64,000 nt of DNA from Raphanus sativus (Eukaryota > Streptophyta > Magnoliopsida > Brassicales > Brassicaceae), in assembly GCF_000801105.2 (NCBI RefSeq), contig NC_079515.1:21041407-21105406 (forward strand), written 5' to 3'. A model generated the notes under the pieces. It was not told where the DNA came from and searched no databases. It saw nothing but the letters and a program-made list of their open reading frames with translations. The position numbers and the translations under genes are program-made. This document shows positions 50,290 through 62,100 of this stretch, in pieces; the stretch's first letter is position 1, and each line of letters begins with the position of its first letter.

Positions 50290-51640
50290 TTTGATCGATT
50301 CTTTATACTCAGCCTTCCTTTGGAAAAATAGCACGACATCTGCGACTGGAGCCAGAGTTAGCTGGGATAAGATCTGTAAACCAAAGCAGGAGGATGGCCT
50401 CGGTTTGAGGAGATTGGAGGAGTACCAGCTAGTCTTTGATCTGAAAAGAGTCTGGAACTATTTCTCCGGTTCAGGTTCTCTTTGGGTAGCCTTGCTGCAT
50501 TCAAATGTTTTCAATAGAAAGAGTTATTGGACTACCCCTGATGCTCAGAGATTTTCTCCTACGGTGAGAAGTATGCTTAGGCAAAAAGAGCTGGTTGCGG
50601 TTTTCTTAAGATGTAATGTAGGCGATGGCAGGTCAGCAAGCTTTTGGCATGACTTCTGGAACGATATGGGTCCTCTGATCTCGGCGTTGGGAGAGACAGG
50701 ACCAAGGGACCTTCGCTTGAGGCTAGAAGCTCGGGTTTGTGATGCAGTGGCCAATGGCTTCTGGGCTCTTCCTAATGCTCGATCGGACGAGGCGGAAACC
50801 TTGCAGATTGTTCTCACGACCATGTCTCCACCCTCCATAGAACGTGGTCCTGACACCTACTTATGGCGTAATGGAGTTGGGCACTTTGTGCTTAAGTTCT
50901 CTGTTAAATCAACTTGGGATTCGGTTAGGGAGTCGGCTCCAGTAGTGACTTGGCACTCTCTCATCTGGTTCAAGGAGGCTGTTCCTAGATGTTCCTTTGT
51001 CTCTTGGATGGCTTCTCTCGCAAGGTTGCCTACAAAATATAGGCTTAACGAGTGGGGGATTCATGTTCCACTGCAGTGTGTTCTTTGTTCTTCAGGAATT
51101 GAGTCCCACCAGCATTTATTCTTCCAATGCTCCTTTGTTGAAGCTCTCTGGTTGCACTACTGTGGGAACTTTGGTCTATCTGTTCCTTCCTCCATCAATG
51201 CGGTGGCTTCTCTATTGTCACTTCCGCTTGTGGTTGCTACTCCAGGCCTTCGGGTTGTGTTGAAGTTACTCTTGCAGGTCGTTGTTTACTGCACTTGGAG
51301 GGAGCGGAACGTTCGCGTCTTCCAGCAAGTCTCCACCTCTGTAGCCGCGTTAGAGCTCATATTCATCGCCTCCTTCGAGACCGTCTCATCTCTGCTCAAC
51401 CTCCATCTCCAACCTCAACCCTACTGCAAGTGTATCTCTCTCTTCTTCCCTCTGGTCTGTAGCGTGTTTATTTTTGCTCTTTGTCCTGTTGTCTTTCTTT
51501 CCTCTTGTTCTGTTCTCTGTTTCCTCTGTAGTTCTTTCTTCTAATAAGTGGTTATCCACAACTCTTGTAAACTGAAAAGCTTGGTATGAATTTAACATGT
51601 TCACCAAAAAAAAAAAGAAATTGACCAAAAACAAAAAAGG
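50290..51640 (+). mobile_element. 5'-truncated LINE insertion with 11-bp target duplication
   Basis: GCTCATAAGAA occurs at 50279-50289 and again at 51641-51651, flanking an insertion that ends in an A-rich tail (51607-51640). The insertion starts inside ORF2, which is classic 5' truncation by incomplete target-primed reverse transcription. It belongs to a different subfamily from the LINE at 1-7000. The surrounding duplication shows the empty site in its second copy at about 52460. Confidence 0.88.
50291..51544 (+). pseudogene. LINE ORF2 C-terminal remnant (zf-RVT domain)
   Basis: The frame is open from the insertion edge (no true start codon) to the stop at 51544, about 417 codons. It reads SWDKICKPKQEDGLGLRRLE, then VGDGRSASFWHDFW, then the zinc-binding zf-RVT region WHSLIWFKEAVPRCSFVSWM with CVLCSSGIESHQHLFFQC, as at the C-terminus of plant LINE reverse transcriptases. 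The catalytic RT motifs are lost by truncation. The clean frame and the perfect target duplication suggest a young insertion. Confidence 0.82.
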
Positions 51641-52260
51641 CTCATAAGAAATGTGTTAGAACCATACACACCAGTGCAATCATATTAGGATTGTGTAAAC
51701 AAAGAAAGGGTTACGGTTTGATGCTAAAACACAATAGTACACCATAGCGATCATATTCTTTTTTTTTTTTTTTTTCAATAGTGATCATATTCATGAACAT
51801 AATAATCGCATGTTGTTTTTTTGGTGTAATAATCGCATGTTGTTGTTACTTTTTAAAGTATAACTCAGTGTTATAACAATGTTTTAATGCACACAAAAAC
51901 AATTGAGGATTTTACAAAATGCTAAGGAGCTGTGGGAAGCACTCACAACACTTACTAATCATCCCCCTTGTATAATTTTCTCGAGGTAATAATCTATCTA
52001 ACATAGGGCCTTGGCTTACAGTGGCCTAACTATGATGATTTGATTTTCTCAATTTCATTACGTGCTCGTTACCAAATGTTCTCTTAACTACCATTATTAT
52101 TGGTAATAAATAGAAAACATAATATTTAAGTATATGATTCAATAATAAAAAACATGTATGTTCATTGTTAAAAGATTTATTTTGTAAATAACTCCTTAAT
52201 TAGCTAATAATAAATACATGAATCAGTTTTTTAAATTATTTTAAGATCACATATATTTAG
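51641..52260. other. copy 1 of the local duplication (right part) and spacer
   Basis: The first roughly 250 bases match the flank of copy 2 (GTTAGAACCATACACACC, CATGAACATAATAATCGCA). The remainder is AT-rich with no gene. Confidence 0.5.
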
Positions 52261-52690
52261 TTATTGGGGCCTTTTACCACATAATTTCTGTCATGGACAT
52301 TTTGTCTGTACAACAATCAATTTCAGGTCCTGCGACGGCCCGTGTAAACTCTAAAATTCAGGTGAAATCCATAGCGGGACCGGTTAAGTTCTCTTTCGCC
52401 TTAGTCTTCCAATCTTCAAATTCGGAAACGAAGCCAATTTCTCCTAAACATCTCTTCAACTCAAAGAATTGTATTAGAACCATACACACCATTACAATGA
52501 TACACAGTAGTTGTACACTGCTCAGAAAGATAACACAAAGAAATATGGTAGACTGAGGCTTAACTAGGAGGCACCGTAGTGATTCATCATGAACACAATC
52601 GCACGTTGCTCTTAACACAAGTATCCTCCTCACTGTGTTGAAACTTAAAATATTTTAGCTGCTAATGAATCAGATTAGGTAAAACACCTT
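52261..52690. repeat. local duplication, copy 2 (3' flank of PRA1.D-like gene)
   Basis: Homologous to 50006-50289 plus 51641 onward, and uninterrupted here. It lies directly downstream of the PRA1.D-like coding sequence (minus strand), so it is the likely original position of the duplicated stretch. Confidence 0.7.
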
Positions 52691-52819
52691 AAGAAGCTTC
52701 GTTTGATTTCCTTTCAAGTACTGAACAATGTTTTAAGCTAAAACATAGAAAACAATTGAAAAAAAAAATTACAAAACCCTAAATTCCCAAATTCGAATTT
52801 TGCCGCTCAAATCCCACCG

Positions 52820-53239
52820 TCATTCCAGATGGTCCGCCACAAGATCATCCGTTCCTCTCCACAGCGCGTGTTGTAACACGAACACAATGCCTAACGGAAC
52901 GGCTTGGAACCGCAACGCAATAGCAACAGAGAAGAGAATAAAAACGGTTGTGAGCGGGTCCTCGCGAGCGAAGGAGAGGAAGAAGAGCCAAGCCACAGCG
53001 AGGAAAGCGAGGACGGCGAGCGGGCGCGTGATCATGGTTAGAGCGAGGAGGACGGTGAGAACGATGGCGTAGTTGCTGCGGAAGCGAGTGATGTTCTGAG
53101 CGAAGCGAGTCATGCCCTCGTCTTCGTGGGTGGACGGGGAGCTGAAAGCAGAGGGATCGAGGAACTCGCCCCAAGGACGAACCGCGCCGTAGATCCATTG
53201 AGCTGTTTCCTTCATCTCCGAGAGAACTTGATTCGCCAT
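52820..53239 (-). CDS. PRA1.D: PRA1-family (prenylated Rab acceptor) protein, PRA1.D-like
   Basis: PRA1 proteins are small membrane proteins of the endomembrane system that act on prenylated Rab GTPases and in vesicle transport. The start is the ATG at 53239 (MANQVLSEMKETAQ), matching the usual PRA1.D opening. It is a single exon of 139 codons. The soluble head ends at TRFRSNYAIVL and is followed by the characteristic double hydrophobic block (VLTVLLALTMITRPLAVLAF, then FILFSVAIALRF) separated by the conserved FAREDPLT. The tail reads RGTDDLVADHLE then stop. As I recall, the Arabidopsis protein is about 182 residues with a longer second hydrophobic block and tail, so this copy is shortened. 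Neighbouring RPS15 supports the identity by gene order. It may be a functional short form or an eroding copy. Confidence 0.8.
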   Translation of the reverse strand: MANQVLSEMKETAQWIYGAVRPWGEFLDPSAFSSPSTHEDEGMTRFAQNITRFRSNYAIVLTVLLALTMITRPLAVLAFLAVAWLFFLSFAREDPLTTVFILFSVAIALRFQAVPLGIVFVLQHALWRGTDDLVADHLE

Positions 53240-53326
53240 TGTTATTGTTTGAAATCTCAGAAACTCTACTAACCCCCACACAAGCAAGAAAGACTTTAAA
53301 AGAGAGACAACCTGGCTGTTTAAAAA

Positions 53327-53350
53327 GGCCCAGGCCCAGGCCTCGGCCCA
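53327..53350 (-). promoter_or_regulatory. triple site II (TGGGCC) cluster upstream of PRA1.D-like gene
   Basis: On the minus strand TGGGCC occurs three times (53350-53345, 53338-53333, 53332-53327), the last two back to back, about 90-110 bases before the ATG at 53239. Site II elements bind TCP factors and mark promoters of growth-related plant genes. The function here is inferred. Confidence 0.55.
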
Positions 53351-53722
53351 AGCACAATTCCTGTAAGCTCATTTCATTAAGCAAAAGCCTATCTTAATAT
53401 TATTTTCTCGAGGTAATGATCTGTTAATACATTTAATTTTACAACAAGTGTGTCTGGTTTACAGTGGCGCAATGATTTAATTATCTTAAGTTATTATGTA
53501 ATCGTTAGGAGCAGATAATGTATAATTGATGATAAAATCATTGAGAAATTAAAATAAAACTCAAAAGGATTTGATTTTTAAGATCCTGGTCACATAATAG
53601 TTGAGAGATAGTATCTAAAGAAGTTTTTAATCATGAAGCAACAACAAAAAAAGGGTCAACAAACTTTGAGAAATCAAGGCAAGAGACCATGTAAAGAGAT
53701 GGAACGCATTCCCGCAAGATCT

Positions 53723-54658
<936 letters not shown>

Positions 54659-54762
54659 GTTTCTTTAGATCTCAGTGAAAGGATACGGTTACAAGACGAT
54701 GGTCTGCGTTAAGTCTTTTGGAGGCGATAAAAAGGGAGGATGTTTTAGTTCTGCTAACACTC

Positions 54763-54771
54763 TTATATATA
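54763..54771 (-). promoter_or_regulatory. TATA box of RPS15
   Basis: TATATATAA on the minus strand, about 105 bases upstream of the RPS15 ATG, at a plausible distance for a short leader. It is recognised by motif and spacing only. Confidence 0.5.
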
Positions 54772-54799
54772 CCTTACACACTTGGGAGCCCTAGTATAA

Positions 54800-55271
54800 G
54801 AATTCTTATTTATTATTTCGGGTCTCTGTATTCCTTTTATTTTTTATATCACCCCAGCACCTTCGTTTTGTGAATTATATAACCCTTTTGTAATCTTAGA
54901 TTAAATGTTGTATTAACCACTAAATATCCAAAACATTGATTGAAAAAATTGGATAAGTTGAGATTCTAAAATTAATCAATATTCTTAAGAAATTTTAATT
55001 TTGAATTTTGTGAATTATCAAGAACTCTTTGGTTACATATTGTAAAATACATTATATGTAAAATTAATTATGCTTTAGTTATTTTAGTAATCAAATTTTG
55101 AAAATCCTGATTCATTTATATGCATTATAAGTAGTAGAGAAGGTGAAAACTCATTTTAATCGTTTTAGAAAAACTTATTCAGACTAATACAAAAAAACAT
55201 CAAAAGACATGGTGAAAACAAATCACATATAGCAAAAGACAATATTTTTAGGGGCCTTGTTGACAATATCA
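54800..55271. other. AT-rich spacer
   Basis: Presumed RPS15 promoter region and 3' flank of the P-loop gene. No other gene is visible. Confidence 0.5.
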
Positions 55272-58200
55272 TTAACTTTTCGCTTGGGTTTTTTCAATTT
55301 TCTTGATGGTATCGGTAAGTTCCTTCTGGACCTTGGGCCTCGATGGGACTAAAACAACATCATTCCAAACTGAACCAGGCTTGCTCAACAGGCTCGAATC
55401 CGAATAAAGATCGTAAATGGATTCAGCATCCGGGTTAAGACTGCTGACTCGTTTTAGACACTCAATATCCTCCGGATCCACCAGAAGGTTACTATTTCCG
55501 GCTTTCCACGCTATAAGCTGCATTAAAAAACAACTCACATGTTAGTATCCGTCAATTAAAAATTCAAGTTATATTGTAAAAAAACATTTACCTTTGGAGG
55601 ACCACCAACGGCATTTGTGCAGTAAAGCCTAGCGTTATCAACAAGCTCACAATACTTTGGAAATGCATTAGCAAAACTCTTGTGTGATTTGAGCTGAGAT
55701 TTTACTCTTACAGCTCTCTTCACCATTAGAGCTCTCCTGTTTAATTAAAAGAACAAATAATTAAATATGAATTGTCATTCGTAGAACTAGCTATTATAAA
55801 GAAAAAAGAACTAGCTATATATTATATAATTGTGGATAAAAAATTCGAATAAAAAAATATGTACCGTATGCCTCGTGCTACGGCGAGATAAGCATCACAA
55901 ACCACACCGACCAGTTCGATTCTATAAGGTTTCAAGTTTTGTTGTTTCCCATTTTGTTCAGTTTCTTCTTTTCTCCAGTACTCCTCTGTTGTTGTACCGT
56001 CCGCGGCCACTTTGTAGCCTACGCCCATTCTATATCTCTGTTTGTGGACGTCCTTTGCCATTGTGATCATTTGTTCCACGAACGGCTCCCATGATAAGGT
56101 TCCATCCATTATCACATCACGTCCGTCGTTTAATGCTGTTACTAGTAAGGACGATGCAGCATCGGTAGATGATTGGTGAACCTGTATATATTATGTTATA
56201 TATAAGATATTACGATGCAACCAAATGTAACATTTTATATGTAGTCCATCTGTCATAGAACTAAGGATTTAAAAAATGGTTAACGTACCAATTCAGCAGT
56301 TTGAAGCATATCGTCATGGTGACCTCTAGAACTAAGAGCTCTATAAATAACATCTGTCTCCTTAAACGCATCAGCTTCTATCACCACTGCGTCTTCCCCT
56401 GCCTCCGACCAAAACGGCCTATAATAATATTACGTGTTTTGGTAATTTAAATTGCTTATTATATAAACATACAAGAATGCACATATTGTATATGATGTTT
56501 ATTAGAACATTACTCTTGGAGGATATCTTTGAGGACGGTGCTCTTTCCGGCGCCCATTCCGCCACCCATGAGGAGGAGCACGGGACTTCGTTTGTTGTGA
56601 GCCACCGGAGACATTACTTCTGTACAGTGCGCCTCGCCGCTGCTGCTAACTTTGATGGCTTTCATCTCTTCTACTAATGTTGAAAACACCCTTGTCACCT
56701 TTAGATCTTTTGTCACCCTCTCGAACCTCTGTTTCCTGAAAAAAAATTAAATACATAAAAATAGTTGAATTTGAGATTTTTTTGAAATGGTCGTTCGACA
56801 ATGTTTATTAATATAAACTAAAGTGATGATATCATGGTAATATAATTAAAATATATAAGCTGGAATCATAAACACATCAATGAAAGTGTACCTAAGCCTA
56901 ACACTAGAAGGTAACGATGATTACCCAATACATGTATTTAAATATATGAATTTATTTGTTAAATTATATTAATTGATAGACGTAACTTGTGAGACTATAT
57001 AAAATTATGGAATATGGAACGTTAATCAATCACCTTGTCGCTGCCATCACAAAATCCTTGAGCTTTAGTACTTTCTGATCTGACTCATCGCTTAGAACCT
57101 GTGGAAGTTATGCAACAAGAAATGAGATCATATAAGTATTTTATATATTCATACGCATTATTAAAGATTGGTAATGGTAATAATATCTAACCTACTCCAC
57201 CAGAGGAAAGTTGAATATTAATATAGATATTTAAATAAGGCTTCGTCCAAGTTGAAAGATTCAAAATACATCACATTTATAGTTGTCATTGTCAACATGT
57301 AATTAAAAATACGTGAAAAATTGATTTTTTTTTTCTTTTAGAAGTAACATTAAGTACCTGAGAGATGAGGTTGGAAGATTGATTCCAGTTGAAAGCAAAA
57401 TACGTGAGAATGCATCTTTCAAATTCCTCAAGGATATGAACATAGAGAGAATCAGCATCAGCTTCATTCACCAAATACTCATACACATTCTCATCATATC
57501 CCTTTGTTTTCATCAGATATGCATATGCCAATTTGCATAGTTGTGGGCATTCATTTGGATCCTCGAATCCTAGCTGTCTAGCTGCATTTTGACATATATG
57601 CAAATGCTCAATACTAATCAAATCACTGAATCAAGCATATGCATAATGTGCAATTGTTATTAATTAATAAACAGAAAAGCAGATGCATACATAAAATAAT
57701 TCAAGTTACAAAAGCCTCATTTTCCTTTTTTATGCAAATTCTTTGTAGCATTAAGACCCTATAATGGCAAGTATGTATGCTAAAGTTGCCACCATTCCTA
57801 TACATGTGTATATTAGTATATTACATCCTGTACATGCTATGCTAATATCGATAACCTTTATAAAGCCCTCATAAATTCGGTATGTGTACATATGCTTAGC
57901 CCTCATAAAGTCTTTATTTTTAGCTACTATAATCAATGTTTTGGTCGATATTTATTATCTTCCTTTCTTCTTAATTGAAAGTACTAGCTATTTTTGCTTT
58001 TGGGTTTAATATTAGCTAAGATCATCATTTAAAACGAATCAAAGATGCAATAATATACTTACCAACATAGTGGGAAAATTTCTCGAGGTTTGATCGTCGA
58101 CCTGAATCTTTCCTTTCAATCAAAGGGGCTATTTTCTGATCTTTGTTCCCCATGAAATCACTTTGATGAGCTTTCCTGCGGCGAAGGAATGATTCTCCGG

Positions 58201-58446
58201 CAAAAGCAGCGGCGGCTGCGGCAAGACCACCAAGAGAAGCGAGGAGGAGATGGGTGAGAGTAACAGATTTACATCCACCACTAGATACATCTCGCGTTCC
58301 TTCTATAACGAACAAACCAACAAAGAGAGAGAGAGAGAGAGAGAAATTAGAAGAACTATATTATATATTATTCAAAGTGTTTGTATATGTTGAGTGGTGA
58401 GCGGAGAGAGAGAGACATGACGAGCATTACCTGAAGATTTAATCAT
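55272..58446 (-). CDS. P-loop NTPase, zeta-like kinase fold, with N-terminal membrane segment (At1g04280-like)
   Basis: A putative membrane-anchored nucleotide-binding protein of unknown substrate. Nine exons are readable: 58431-58446, 58063-58302, 57358-57625, 57034-57098, 56514-56735, 56289-56418, 55865-56181, 55592-55736 and 55272-55517. The N-terminus MIKSSEGTRDVSSGG is followed by a hydrophobic segment (LLLASLGGLAAAAAAFAG). Exon 3 has HICQNAARQLGFEDPNECPQ. Exon 5 holds the Walker A GGGMGAGKSTVLKD, exon 6 EADAFKETDVIYRAL, and exon 7 HQSSTDAASSLL and VIMDGTLSWEPFVEQM, the arrangement of zeta-toxin-fold kinases. Every junction keeps frame except exon 2 to 3: the exons sum to 1649 nt, one short of a multiple of three, and the canonical donor at 58062 then gives an early stop (GTT GTG ATT TGA). 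Either one base is missing here or splicing differs. Without the shift the protein would be about 549 residues. Confidence 0.82.
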
Positions 58447-59187
58447 TCTTGTAATTGAAAACTCTTGAAATGTGTATTTGGGTATATGATTGAGTTGAGA
58501 CTGTGATTGGAAGCACTAACTCAACATAGCGTGACCATTGCTTAATTCTTGTGGATTTTTATCTTCTTATCTGTCTCTGACTTCTCCTTGGGGGATTTCT
58601 CTTATTAATACAGATTTTTGGAGTCTTCGATGGTCATTATTGTAACAGTTAGTAAGTACGTGTTGTAAAAAATTAGGAAAAAAACCTTTTTAAGCCCGTT
58701 GGTGACTTTACATTCACCATTAGTTACTTACTGCCCCCCCCCTTAACTCAGCCGCCATGACAATAAAGAAAAACCTCGTGCTACACGTGGTAACAACCAT
58801 GAATAATTGAGGATACCTAATATAGTACATCGTGTATTTGAGAAAATGTCACCAGTAAGTTTAACCGATCGTCAATTGAAGATAAGAAGCCACCAATAAA
58901 TTTTACAAAAAATTGTTATTATTTTCCTTTTTCCTTCTATTATTACTACCAAAAAAACTGGAATGTGTATTTATCTAGATTTGTAGGAAAATCCAGAACA
59001 AAAGTATGTATATATAAATATGAAAACGAGATTCATTTGAAAAGTAAGAGGAAGACAAGAAAACACTCTTTTTTTTACAGGAAATGTATTTTCATGGTAA
59101 CCTTTTTAATATATTAAAAACGTTACAAATCCCAAATTCCTGAAAAACCCCTATAATCCCTCCCTCTCTTCATGATGCTGCCTGCCC
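58447..59187. other. spacer between the P-loop and TRAF1B-like genes
   Basis: Holds the P-loop gene's promoter side with a short GA repeat just inside the gene (58324-58344), a C run at about 58734, and the 3' flank of the next gene. No frame resembles the thioesterase gene (At1g04290) that I recall at this place in Arabidopsis. Confidence 0.6.
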
Positions 59188-62100
59188 TCAGTGACCATTG
59201 GAGGGCCTGAAGTCAGAGTAGCCATTAATCCCAGACGAAAAACTAGTCGGATTCGAAGAGTCCAAACCAAAGTATGTGTTGTTATGGTATGGTGTTGTTG
59301 TATCTCCCAAGTTACTATTCCTCAAACCTAGTAAAGACAAGTCCATATTCGCCATTTGCCACTGCGTCGTCATCGTCGGTCTCAAACCATCTGCATATGG
59401 CCCTCCTGCTGCAGAGAGACCACTATGTGGCATGTAGTGGAATCCCTCTTCTCCAAAACTCCTGGACCTGCCACCAGACGATAACTCACCCGAGATGCCA
59501 AAATCAGCACCACTACCACCACCATGGTAAGAGTACTGCCTGTTCAACATCTGGGGTTGTGAACTGAACATGCTTCCATTAAACACCATGTTGCTGCAGT
59601 TCTCGTCTTCAAGCAGGTCGTTGATGATATCGAGGTGAGGGAACTCGTCGGTCATTAAGTTTTGTGCTTGTTGTCGCCCAATCTCAATGTGGTTCAGAGA
59701 ACAATTGCTAGTCACGGTGGGAGTGCAAGGGTTGTTCACGCCCATGTTTGCAGAATTTAAACTCCTTCCTCCCAAGAAGAGCCCATCTTGACTGAACGGG
59801 AAGCTTGACTGATAAGATGATGTCGCTGCTTGTGAGTAAGATGCTGATGGAAATGTGGTTGGGTGGTGGTTGAAACTAGTTGTTGAACCAGGAGAGTTGC
59901 CGACTATGGCGTGTTTATAGGAGTGAGGGGTGTAACTTTGCTGGTTGCGTAGTGAAGACTCGGGACCTAGACGACCAGCTGAGCTAACCGACCGAGGAAA
60001 GGATGTTGTTGGTTGAACCGAGGAGACGACAATAGGGGTTGGTCGCATCGCAGGGATTACTGGAGCACTAGAAGGCCTTGTTATAGTTGTTGTTGTTGTT
60101 GCAGGTTGTTGTTTTGGAGCAGAGATCTTTTGCATATCTGAAGAAGGCGGCACTACTTGATTTGATGAAGGTGGTCCACTTGCTGGCATCACATTCTTGT
60201 TTGGAACAGCGTATGCGCTCTTTTTCTCCAGTTTTGTCTGAGTTAGTGGTGAAGGATTCTTGGCAGCAGTAAGTACAGCAGCGCTTTTCTCTTTAGGTCG
60301 ATCCATGTCAACCGAGTTCACAATGATTTGAGCCACGTTGCGTTCCTGAAAAAAAAAAAATTAATCACCATCTCACTTGTGATCTTAATAATTTCTAAAC
60401 ACTGAAACCATGAGCAGTGTGACCAACCTTCCCAACGGGACTACGATGATTCTTAGAGCTCTCTGGCTCTTGGTTGTGGGAGACAACAACCCAGTCAGAT
60501 TCAGAAGTAGAATTCTGACTCCTTGGTTGGTTCTTTCCTCTGCAAATCACAAAGGTATCTTACCATCAGGAATCAGAACAGGCACAAGGGAGTAAGGGGA
60601 GGTCAAGAAGAAAAACTTTACTTGTTTGGCGAATTCTGGTTTTGGACATTCAAGGCATTCCCTTTGTAGGATCCATTGGTAAACCCAGACCTGATAGAAT
60701 CGTTAGAACAAGTCGAGGAACTATCTTCCACAGTGGACTGATTCTTTCTTTCTGCAATTTCATTGGCTGTTGTAGATATGGAAATGGCGTTTTCTCCTAC
60801 TGATGGAGGATGATGAGTTTCCAATGCGTCAGTATCCCAATGAACAGAACTACTGTCCCCATCTTCTAAATCAGGGTGAAGAATGCCGGCGGCCGTATCA
60901 TCCACAGAATCAGATATGTCGGATACATCCCCAAGAGTATCAGTCTTTTCAACTAGGGATTGTGCTTTCTCTGTGACCAAATCCTTTTCTTCCTCATCAT
61001 GTGTTGCAAAAGTCACCTTTTCTTCTTTCCTTTTGTCCTTCCCTTTATTTCTGTTTCGTTTCTGTTTCGCCTAATCAATGTCCAACAACCAAAGAAACAC
61101 TCATCAACATTCACTAAGCCGTATAGAACAAGCAGAAGAAGCAAAATCATACCTGTTTCTTCTTCGTTTTCTTCTCTCTCTCTGCTGCTCCTCTTTTCGC
61201 CCTCTGTTCGGTTTCTGCCAACCACTCTTCCTCTTCCTCACGAATTAGTTCTTCCTGCCTTTTTAGCGCAACAGCTTCACGATATGCAACCTCGATTTTG
61301 CTGCTGAGATATTGAAGTACAACACATAAGCACGAGGACCACAATGGCATACCTTATAGAGACATATTGATGTATTGTTACTTGAAGATATGGGTAAGAA
61401 CAAATATCTCCACAGTTCGTCGACCCAACTCAGTTAAACGTCTCTCATCACGCTCCACGGCTTCATTGTTGTTATCTTCTCCATCATTTACATCCTAGAT
61501 TTGCATAGAAAAACAAAAAAAAAAAATTCTCAATACAAGTAACTTTGTAGAGGGCAATGCAACAAGTCCTCTGAAACAGAAAAATGGAACAAAACCAAAA
61601 TGAATGCAGGTACAATCACAGATAATGGCATTTCTGCCAAAATATAATATATATATATATATATACAGCCCATGAAACCGACCTTTGTACGGTTTCGGGG
61701 ACCTTTATCCGAATTAGGAGGCAATGGTTCTAAGGCAGCTCTCTCTAGGAGAATCAGCACATCATCAGCTAATACGAACATATCTTTGTCCACACTAACA
61801 AGCGGAGCTGGCAATTCCTTGGGATCTGACGATCTTGGCCTAGACTTCTTGCTCTTAGTTTGACCTTCAAGAGCCTTCAATCCACTATACAAGAAATCCA
61901 TCACCAAAGTGGATGTAACTTCCTTCTCTATGAAAAAGTGTTTTACCACTCCTTTTAGGATTATGTCCATTTTCTCTCTTGACATCCCACGTCTAGAGTT
62001 TTGGTCCATCCCTAACCAGAAAACACCGAAGCTGCAACCAAATGATGATAATCCATTCCTTTTTAGGCAAATTGCTTAAGTTGAGAGGTAGATATATTAA

